From the NCBI GenBank assembly GCA_025355705.1, contig JANXZD010000089.1, forward strand, positions 1 through 7,595: 7,595 nt of DNA. Reading direction: 5' to 3'. Of this stretch, positions 1 to 4,301 are shown in pieces. Under the pieces are notes generated by a model. That model ran no database searches. It was not told where the DNA came from and worked only from the letters and a program-made list of their open reading frames with translations. This DNA comes from Bacteroidota bacterium. Its GTDB lineage: Bacteria; Bacteroidota; Ignavibacteria; UBA10030; UBA8401. The position numbers and the translations under genes are program-made. Within the stretch, counting starts at the first letter, position 1, and every line of letters starts with the position of its first letter.

Positions 1-178
1 AGGATTTGCCTACCAAAATTATTTGAAATTTGTCTTTGGCATTATTATTTAATCTTTGCAATTGTCCGCTAACAATATATTGATACGATGGATCTGGGGT
101 TGGTGGCGTTCCGAACATTAATTGCTTAAAAATATATCCACAAATAATGAACAGAAGCCACTTCCATTTTGATTTCAT
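1..178 (-). CDS. Partial cassette ORF, membrane-anchored or secreted hypothetical protein (N-terminal 59 aa)
   Basis: An open frame starts at ATG (178-176) and runs without a stop off the left edge, giving 59 residues. It begins MKSKWKWLLFIICGYIFKQL: a short basic start followed by about 15 hydrophobic residues, so it is probably a signal anchor or signal peptide. A polar stretch follows (TPPTPDPSYQYIVSGQLQRL). I recognise no family. No clear Shine-Dalgarno sequence precedes the ATG. The start lies about 25 bp downstream, in minus-strand sense, of an attC-like R' box (GTTAGGC, 210-204). That is where the first ORF of an integron cassette normally begins, and the context is the main support for it being real. 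It may be a pseudogene beyond the edge. Confidence 0.5.
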   Translation of the reverse strand, partial: MKSKWKWLLFIICGYIFKQLMFGTPPTPDPSYQYIVSGQLQRLNNNAKDKFQIILVGKS

Positions 179-200
179 AGTGTTGACTGCCAATGTTATT

Positions 201-350
201 GCTGCCTAACGGACTGAAACTAATCCCAAAGGGATCCTCGAAGAGTCCTTCTGACCTTCGGAAGCTGCGTGGTAATTTATCCGCCGTTTTTCTGCCAAAT
301 GCATCACTTCGTGATTGGCGGGAGTCACGCTTGAGCGACTGTGTAATTAG
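201..350 (-). repeat. attC-like recombination site 2 (degenerate R'' end)
   Basis: Read on the minus strand, this roughly 147-nt element ends in a perfect R' box GTTAGGC (210-204) preceded by CAGTCC. It starts just at the stop codon of the upstream ORF with a block CAGTCGCTCAA (341-331). Both blocks recur in the attC-like site at 778-940: plus-strand GCTGCCTAACGGACTG is identical at 201-216 and 775-790, and TTGAGCGACTG is identical at 331-341 and 923-933. The interior holds a local hairpin, ATCAC-TTC-GTGAT (303-315), flanked by GCCAA/TTGGC-type complementarity. The expected R'' copy GCCTAAC is not visible at the 350 end, where the sequence is TAATTAC instead. The site may therefore be degenerate or divergent at that end. 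Integron attC consensus ends are RYYYAAC and GTTRRRY. Confidence 0.6.
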
Positions 351-736
351 TGTACATGTAAAGCATGAGATGAAAATAAACCAACAATTACAACAACAGT
401 AAATAAGGCTATAATCATTTCTTTCCTAAATTGAAAATACTCTTCTGTCTTTGTTGCAATGTATTTCATTAACGATTTCCAATTGAGGCTGAGATGAATG
501 ATTACTGCAATTAGGAAGATTAATGCACTCATGTTATGAACACTCATTAAAAAATGTTCAAACATTCCTTCGCCGGTGCTTCCTTTACTCAAGAAATAAT
601 CAAGCATTCCTTCGCTAATATTGGTTCTAATATAGTGTAAAGGAATACCTGATAGTGGCAAAAGAATAAATGAAAGAAACATAAGCATAGCGGACAAAGC
701 CCGTTTGTTGAATGGTTGTTTCTGTATCTCTGTCAT
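347..736 (-). CDS. DUF4405-like small integral membrane protein (129 aa), cassette-borne
   Basis: The protein has three predicted membrane helices: about residues 13-33 (ALSAMLMFLSFILLPLSGI), 65-85 (HNMSALIFLIAVIIHLSLNW) and 105-123. Histidines sit at or near the helix ends: H34, H61, H67, H81, H124, H127 and H129. The LHY...H...HN...IIHLSLNWK pattern resembles DUF4405 proteins, membrane proteins with a cytochrome-b-like arrangement of His residues; haem binding here is inference. The start is well supported, because AAGGAGAAAAAG lies just before ATG at 736. The gene sits between two attC-like sites: its start is about 42 bp after the R' box at 784-778, and its TAA stop (349-347) touches the next site. 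That is the standard layout of a single-ORF integron cassette. It is unrelated to the pectin genes on the right. Confidence 0.75.
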   Translation of the reverse strand: MTEIQKQPFNKRALSAMLMFLSFILLPLSGIPLHYIRTNISEGMLDYFLSKGSTGEGMFEHFLMSVHNMSALIFLIAVIIHLSLNWKSLMKYIATKTEEYFQFRKEMIIALFTVVVIVGLFSSHALHVH

Positions 737-777
737 ATCTTTTTCTCCTTATTTATAGCTAACTCTGATTCCGCGCT

Positions 778-940
778 GCCTAACGGACTGGAGCTAAGCT
801 GCGTTGCAACGTTCCAGCGCGTTGATTAAAAGTTTAAATTAAAAATGTACTTTCGTAACGTAAGTTGTATTTAGAAATTTCAACACCCAAAACTTTTGCG
901 CGCCAGCGGTTGCAACGTCAGTTTGAGCGACTGGTTAGGC
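778..940 (-). repeat. attC-like recombination site 1 (163 bp, complete palindromic ends)
   Basis: The element is bounded by GCCTAAC (778-784) and GTTAGGC (934-940), which match the integron core boxes RYYYAAC and GTTRRRY. The two arms are imperfectly complementary over about 40 bases. After the core boxes come GGACTGGAGCTAAGCTG on one side and CAGTCGCTCAAACTGAC (as read on the other strand) on the other. Both then have a GTTGCAAC block (804-810 and 910-916) and GCGC-rich inner ends (about 818-821 and 899-904). The small mismatches and extra bases near the L boxes are typical of attC sites folded as single strands. The centre, about 825-895, is AT-rich and unpaired. The length is at or above the long end of classical attC sites. 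Orientation is set to minus because the neighbouring cassette ORFs then precede their attC. Confidence 0.7.
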
Positions 941-1118
941 ACCGCTAAAGTTTTTAGGTAACACAACAGTTGTAAATTAAATTTGCCAACAACAAAAACT
1001 ACATTGAACGTACAATTACTGATTGATTAATGTTTTTTTGATTATTTGCTTTTCGCTAAACTTGTTATGAAAACAAAATATTTAATTGTTGTGTTACCTT
1101 TTTTGGCGTGTGCCTAAC
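934..1118. repeat. ORF-less cassette or MITE-like palindromic element (185 bp) with nested inverted repeats
   Basis: The segment starts with GTTAGGCACCGC (934-945) and ends with GCGTGTGCCTAAC (1106-1118), which are near-complements. Inside these is a perfect 12-bp inverted repeat, GGTAACACAACA (957-968) with TGTTGTGTTACC (1087-1098), followed inward by weaker AT-rich complementarity (AATTAAAT/ATTTAAT). The left boundary is shared with the R' end of attC-like site 1 and the right boundary is another GCCTAAC core box. It therefore has the coordinates of a very short integron cassette. No ORF longer than 16 codons is visible on either strand. A non-autonomous palindromic transposable element inserted at a core box is the main alternative; I see no clear target-site duplication. 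Confidence 0.5.
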
Positions 1119-1332
1119 TAATGATTAGGTCAACTGATTCGACATTGTACACACTAGGGACTAAATAAATGAAAATCTATACTACTGTCCTACAATATAG
1201 TACAAGAAATTCATTCTTCAAGCAATCTAGTTAACACGTGGTTTTGCGTTCTTAAAGAGAAATTTATCTGAATTTAATCGGGTGTGAAGAGGGTCTATTG
1301 GAAATGAAGTTTAAATAGAAGCAGGAGCAGCG
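1119..1332. other. Intergenic stretch without recognisable features
   Basis: This is AT-rich sequence between the last core box of the cassette array and the tRNA-like relic. The longest ATG-initiated frames are around 20 codons and have no ribosome binding site. There is a small CCTAA/TTAGG dyad at about 1114-1129, next to the GCCTAAC box. I see no third attC partner box (GTTRRRY) with convincing arm complementarity, so if a site existed here it has decayed. Confidence 0.4.
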
Positions 1333-1398
1333 CACCGAGGATATAAACCATCCACCCTCAGACTAAAACTCTGATGCACTCAATTGAAAGAAGGAATT
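1333..1398 (-). pseudogene. tRNA-like relic (decayed tRNA)
   Basis: On the minus strand there is a perfect 5-bp anticodon stem, TCAGA-GTTTTAG-TCTGA (1376-1360), with a 7-nt loop that would present TTT. A GGGTG variable region follows, then a T-arm-like GATGGTTTATATCCTC that keeps the GGTT...TCC spacing but has lost three of five stem pairs. The D-arm side (TTTCAATTGAGTGC) also no longer pairs, and no acceptor stem closes. Over the 30 bases around the anticodon arm it matches the intact tRNA-Arg at 1462-1535 at about 23 positions, and the plus-strand blocks CCCTCAGA and TCTGATGC are identical. It is probably a decayed tandem copy or an imported tRNA fragment, and it is not expected to be functional. 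Confidence 0.55.
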
Positions 1399-1422
1399 GT
1401 AACGGGACTACAGTTTTGCTAC

Positions 1423-1444
1423 AAAAAAATCGCCTTTCGGCGAT
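1423..1444 (-). terminator. Rho-independent terminator downstream of tRNA-Arg
   Basis: On the minus strand a 6-bp stem ATCGCC (1444-1439) pairs with GGCGAT (1434-1429) around the stable GAAA tetraloop. It runs directly into a T-run of about seven residues (1429-1423). It lies 17 bp after the tRNA 3' end, so it very probably ends the tRNA transcript. Confidence 0.85.
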
Positions 1445-1461
1445 AATTTGTGAAAACGTTG

Positions 1462-1535
1462 TACACCCGGAGGGATTTGAACCCCCAACCCTCAGATTCG
1501 AAGTCTGATGCTCTATCCAGTTGAGCTACGGATGC
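1462..1535 (-). tRNA. tRNA-Arg (anticodon TCG)
   Basis: The minus-strand sequence folds into a complete cloverleaf. The acceptor stem is GCATCCG/CGGGTGT (1535-1529 with 1469-1463, with G-T wobbles) and the discriminator is A at 1462. The D-arm is GCTCAACTGGATAGAGC and the anticodon arm is TCAGA-CTTCGAA-TCTGA with anticodon TCG. The T-arm is GGGGG-TTCAAAT-CCCTC. TCG reads the arginine codon CGA. The 3' CCA is not encoded, because ACAAC follows instead, so it must be added after transcription. A strong terminator follows at 1444-1423. It sits between the pectin locus and the cassette array, so it may mark a boundary between core and accessory DNA. Confidence 0.95.
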
Positions 1536-1555
1536 AAAAATAATGTTTTAGATCA

Positions 1556-1585
1556 GATCCCGAATTTTCTGCGCTCTGCGGGATC
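1556..1585. repeat. 7-bp inverted repeat upstream of tRNA-Arg
   Basis: GATCCCG (1556-1562) and CGGGATC (1579-1585) form a perfect 7-bp stem with a 16-nt loop that contains a CTGCG-CT-CTGCG direct repeat. It lies about 20 bp upstream of the tRNA in transcription sense and has no T-run. It could be a weak transcript-end hairpin, a binding site, or chance. Confidence 0.35.
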
Positions 1586-1622
1586 CTGAAAATGGCTGCT
1601 GCTCATAAAAGACATTCGCAGG

Positions 1623-1951
1623 CTATTTTCGGACTACGGATGCGTTGGAAACATTAAGAGAACTGAACAGTTTTATTGTTGAATCTCTCAAACTGTGTTC
1701 AATTGTTGAAAACAATTTAGCAATTTTTTCTGCAGTTTTCAACAATTCATTCATCGTGTCGTAATTCTCTTTCTTGTAATACAACGAACTAATGATTGTG
1801 AGTGAGCTACTCGGTTTGGATAGGTTATTTCTTTCGCCACTATGTCTATGTCAGATTGCAAATCTGAAAATAATTCTCTTCTCAACATAAAACCGTACCA
1901 CCCGATACTGACACCTGCACCTTTGATACGTTCCCGTCGTTTCATGACAAA
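1623..1951 (-). pseudogene. Truncated, frameshifted four-helix-bundle (S23/IVS-like) protein relic
   Basis: Two frames together resemble the small four-helix-bundle proteins related to those encoded in 23S rRNA intervening sequences. Frame A (1951 to 1751) contains KGAGVSIG, then FSDLQSDIDIVAKEIT, which matches the family pattern RSG-SIG...ADF-SK--IALKEA-ET in order and spacing. The downstream part then moves to another frame that is open to a TAG at 1625-1623. It reads LYYKKENYDTMNELLKTAEK followed by IAKLFSTIEHSLRDS, like the family's C-terminal helix. The first 30-40 residues of the family are missing: recognisable sequence begins immediately after the DUF4861 stop codon, in the same frame. 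There is no SD before the ATG at 1945. I read it as a 5'-truncated, frameshifted gene; family assignment is by pattern only. Confidence 0.6.
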
Positions 1952-3106
1952 CTATTTTTTTGCTATAGAGATTATCAGAGGGTGTTTTAAATTTTCTGAA
2001 AACCTTTCAACATGAGCAACCCATTCTTTTTCCGATGCAAAATCACCGCTCAACGTCCAACCAGCACCGGCATAATATGCGAGAATCGTTTTTTTGCGTA
2101 GTGTAGAAGCCATTAACCAGTGCGAACTGTCTTCTGATGCAACAGATGTTTGTAAACCGCTCATCACTACTGCAGTTCCAAGATATCCAACCGCACTATC
2201 TGCCGTAGTTAATCCCCACAGCGTCATCCATCCTTGTTTTGCATTTTGCGACACTGTTGTATTTTTACGCTTAACCAATCCTGTAACAACGATGAGATCA
2301 TCAATGGGAAGATTTGTAATGAATTGTTCTTCAATCTTGTTCAAATTACTTCCTGCATCGAGCGTGATCCGTTTTATTTCAAGAACTTCAATCGTATCAA
2401 GTTTCAACTTGGGATAATATAATTCGAACGATACTCGGATTGGCCCATTGGTAATAATGCGATAGAATGAAAATAATCCCGACTGAACAAGATTCCCATT
2501 CCACAGTATTCCGGCACTTCCACAGCCAAGTGATCTCCCAACTGAAAAATAATCTGCTCCCTCTCCGTGATCCTGATGGTATGATATTTTCGGATTGAGC
2601 TCTTCCCCGTCATACCATTTTTTCACGATCGGGTAGCGGACCTTCTTGTTCCATACATCTGTTCCATTCTTTACATCTCCAGCAAGAGGAGAACCATAGA
2701 CACGAAACGCGATCCGATCATTCTCCCAAGCAAAATCTTGCCGCGGAAGAACAAACCGCCCATCAACAACAGTGGAAGCTACCGTTTCGGCATTAGTTGA
2801 AATCGTAAGAATAAATTTCTTGTTTTCTTTTGGTTTGAATGTCGATTGGAAGATGAGAATATCGGGAACACCATCGAAGTTTTCATCAATCACCTGATGT
2901 GCGAGTTTTTTTGATGATTCAAATATTGAGACATCCTTTCCTTGAAATTCAGGAAAGGATTGATATATTCCTTGAAGATTCAATGTGACAGTTTCTGAAT
3001 ACCGAGTATACACTGAAGGGTTCGTCACTGCAATCGTCAGGGATTGACCATATGACATTGTGCATGCAACGGAGAAAAAAAGAAGTGCTGTTAGTATTCT
3101 ATTCAT
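1952..3106 (-). CDS. Exported DUF4861 family protein (384 aa) of the pectin locus
   Basis: The N-terminus MNRILTALLFFSVACTMSYG is a classic signal peptide, probably cleaved near residue 20 before QSLT, so the protein acts in the periplasm or outside. The body carries features I associate with DUF4861: D-x-N-x-D-G-x-x-D at 74-82 (DENFDGVPD), AWENDRIAFRVYG at 126-138, TDVWNKKVRYPIVKKWY at 149-165, and the Gly/His/Asp-rich YHQDHGEGADYFSVGRSLGCG at 176-196. DUF4861 proteins commonly sit in polysaccharide- and pectin-utilisation clusters of Bacteroidota-like bacteria. I know no settled biochemical activity, so a role in polymer or oligouronide processing is inference from context. An AGG-containing SD precedes the ATG. 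The gene is separated from kduI by a terminator and has its own leader with a LacI/cre-like palindrome. Its stop touches a decayed gene. Confidence 0.85.
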   Translation of the reverse strand: MNRILTALLFFSVACTMSYGQSLTIAVTNPSVYTRYSETVTLNLQGIYQSFPEFQGKDVSIFESSKKLAHQVIDENFDGVPDILIFQSTFKPKENKKFILTISTNAETVASTVVDGRFVLPRQDFAWENDRIAFRVYGSPLAGDVKNGTDVWNKKVRYPIVKKWYDGEELNPKISYHQDHGEGADYFSVGRSLGCGSAGILWNGNLVQSGLFSFYRIITNGPIRVSFELYYPKLKLDTIEVLEIKRITLDAGSNLNKIEEQFITNLPIDDLIVVTGLVKRKNTTVSQNAKQGWMTLWGLTTADSAVGYLGTAVVMSGLQTSVASEDSSHWLMASTLRKKTILAYYAGAGWTLSGDFASEKEWVAHVERFSENLKHPLIISIAKK

Positions 3107-3135
3107 AGGTTATCCTTTTAATTATCTTTTTTTAT

Positions 3136-3149
3136 TAAAAACGTTTTCA
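3136..3149 (-). promoter_or_regulatory. LacI/CcpA-like operator upstream of the DUF4861 gene
   Basis: On the minus strand the sequence TGAAAACGTTTTTA contains a perfect AAAACGTTTT palindrome. It matches the cre-type pattern TGWAANCGNTNWCA at all but one position. It lies about 30 bp upstream of the DUF4861 start, between an AT-rich promoter-like stretch (TATCTATATTTAT, about 3170-3158) and the RBS. That is a position suited to repression by a LacI-family regulator. No LacI-family gene is in the window. Confidence 0.4.
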
Positions 3150-3233
3150 GTTTTTTATAAATATAGATACCCGCTCAGCTGAAAATGATAACACACGCAA
3201 GTGGCGGGGCACTATACTAGGTAAAGAATAAAT

Positions 3234-3266
3234 AAACCAAGTCTTTAGAACTCTAAGACTTGGTTT
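3234..3266 (-). terminator. Hairpin terminator at the end of the kdu operon
   Basis: A perfect 12-bp inverted repeat, AAACCAAGTCTT (3234-3245) and AAGACTTGGTTT (3255-3266), encloses a 9-nt loop. It begins about 20 bp after the kduI stop codon. On the minus strand the stem is followed by ATTTATTC, a T-rich but not pure T tract. It is the obvious transcription end for the kduI operon and separates it from the DUF4861 gene. The AAA/TTT stem ends could also allow some bidirectional action. Confidence 0.75.
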
Positions 3267-3287
3267 TATCGATCAATCCTTAGATTT

Positions 3288-4121
3288 TTATTTCAACTCA
3301 TTCATCGGAACTACATCCATATCACCAAATTCTTGATTCTCTCCTCCCATTGCCCAAACAAATGAATAATTACTTGTTCCAACACCACTGTGAATTGACC
3401 AACTTGGCGAGATGATCGCTTGCTGATTTCGTATCACCACATGTCGTGTTTCACTTGGTTCCCCCATCATATGAAAAACAACTGCATCCCGTTGTAGATT
3501 GAAATAAAAATATGCTTCCGAACGGCGCAAGTGCGTGTGCGACGGCATCGTATTCCAAACGCTTCCTTCTTCTAATTCCGTCATTCCCATTACTAGTTGA
3601 CAGCTTTTGATGCCGTTAGGATGAATATATTTATAGATCGTTCGTTTATTTGCATCTTTTTCGCTCCCCAATTTTGCCGGTTCTGCGTCAGCAAATTTTT
3701 TGTGCGTAGTTGGGTGCCCCGTATGCGCAGGATAACTGATAAAATAGAACAATGCAGGATCTTCCTTTTTGTCGCTGGCAAATGATATCGTCTTTACACC
3801 TTTACCGATATACAATACATCTTTCAACTCCATTAAGTAACTTTTTCCATCGGTGATGATGAAACCTTTTCCACCAACATTAATGATGCCTATCTCTCTG
3901 CGTTCGCAAAAATAATCCGCAGACATTTCTTTTTTACTTGCAAGCAATTCTACCCGTGAATCTACCGGCATTGCCCCGCCGATAATTGCACGATCGACAT
4001 CAGAATACAGCATGGTTACTTTCTCTGAGACAAATAATTGATCGATCATGAACTCTTTTCGTAATTGTTCCGTAGTTAATGTTTTTGTCGTGTTCGGATT
4101 TGGAGCGAATCGTACGTTCAT
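3288..4121 (-). CDS. kduI: 5-keto-4-deoxyuronate isomerase (4-deoxy-L-threo-5-hexosulose-uronate ketol-isomerase) KduI
   Basis: This cytoplasmic cupin-fold metalloenzyme interconverts 5-keto-4-deoxyuronate (DKI) and 3-deoxy-D-glycero-2,5-hexodiulosonate, the isomerase step of pectin degradation. At 277 residues it has the normal family length (E. coli about 278). The metal ligands are in place: H195 and H197 in TMPSHTHLRRSEAYFYF, E202, and H244 in SPSWSIHSGVGTSNYSFVW. They are one residue offset from the E. coli H196/H198/E203/H245 set. The family block FISYPAHTGHPTTH lies at 127-140 and the C-terminus ends EFGDMDVVPMNELK, as is usual. The ATG at 4121 has only a weak purine-rich RBS (GAAAGAAAAAC). 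It is the last gene of the kdu operon: a small ORF precedes it by 45 bp and a hairpin terminator follows. Confidence 0.96.
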   Translation of the reverse strand: MNVRFAPNPNTTKTLTTEQLRKEFMIDQLFVSEKVTMLYSDVDRAIIGGAMPVDSRVELLASKKEMSADYFCERREIGIINVGGKGFIITDGKSYLMELKDVLYIGKGVKTISFASDKKEDPALFYFISYPAHTGHPTTHKKFADAEPAKLGSEKDANKRTIYKYIHPNGIKSCQLVMGMTELEEGSVWNTMPSHTHLRRSEAYFYFNLQRDAVVFHMMGEPSETRHVVIRNQQAIISPSWSIHSGVGTSNYSFVWAMGGENQEFGDMDVVPMNELK

Positions 4122-4166
4122 TGTTTTTCTTTCATTATATTATTTTATGAGAATCATAACAGGCAT

Positions 4167-4301
4167 TTATATTGTATTTCCTCTAGAAATCGATGAGCAA
4201 ATGACATCGAAATAATCCGTATCAAGCAAATGGGCCGCAGGTTGTTGCAGAAAGAGAACTTGTACGACAAACAGAAAAATAATTAACGATCTGGATTTCA
4301 T
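4167..4301 (-). CDS. Small secreted-looking ORF translationally coupled to eda (44 aa)
   Basis: The ATG (4301-4299) shares one base with the eda stop codon (TAATG), a typical translational-coupling overlap. The frame runs 44 codons to TAA at 4169-4167. It begins MKSRSLIIFLFVVQVLFLQQ, a basic start plus a hydrophobic core that looks like a signal peptide or single membrane anchor. A short tail, PAAHLLDTDYFDVICSSISR then GNTI, follows. I know no family. It may be a genuine small exported or membrane peptide of the operon, or the surviving 5' end of a larger exported protein that has been deleted between eda and kduI. Nothing recognisable continues in the 45 bp before kduI. Confidence 0.45.
   Translation of the reverse strand: MKSRSLIIFLFVVQVLFLQQPAAHLLDTDYFDVICSSISRGNTI
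4260..4270. promoter_or_regulatory. TTGT-ACG-ACAA palindrome (GntR-type operator candidate)
   Basis: TTGTACGACAA is a perfect 4+4 dyad with a 3-nt spacer, the shape of many FadR-subfamily GntR operators. It lies inside the small ORF between eda and kduI, about 140 bp before the kduI start. It shares the TTGT/ACAA half-sites with the larger palindrome at the gntR start. A site of this size can occur by chance. Confidence 0.25.

Noticed and set aside
193..402. 69-codon plus-strand frame
   Set aside because: It runs through the attC-like element and across the opposite-strand ORF stop, has no SD, and its composition reflects the hairpin repeats.
201..940. CRISPR array or prophage attachment region as an explanation of the repeats
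   Set aside because: There are only two repeat copies with unequal, ORF-containing spacing and internal palindromes; there are no regular spacers, cas genes or phage genes.
934..1118. Reading GTTAGGC...GCCTAAC as a third attC site
   Set aside because: attC polarity requires RYYYAAC first and GTTRRRY last. This unit has the reverse order on both strands, so it is the body between sites rather than a site.
2094..2422. Plus-strand frames of 107 and 62 codons inside the DUF4861 gene
   Set aside because: They lie antisense to a well-supported exported protein gene, have no RBS, and do not look like protein.
2404..2613. 69-codon minus-strand frame inside the DUF4861 gene
   Set aside because: It is an alternate frame of the same strand, wholly inside the real gene, with no independent support.
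3170..3208. CCCGC/GCGGG pair upstream of the DUF4861 gene
   Set aside because: The arms are only five bases long and about 29 bases apart, with poor flanking complementarity, so this is likely chance.
4260..4270. TTGTACGACAA as the main operator of the kdu operon
   Set aside because: It lies inside a coding frame in mid-operon and is short, so it is listed only as a low-confidence site; the palindrome at 7348-7373 is a much better candidate.
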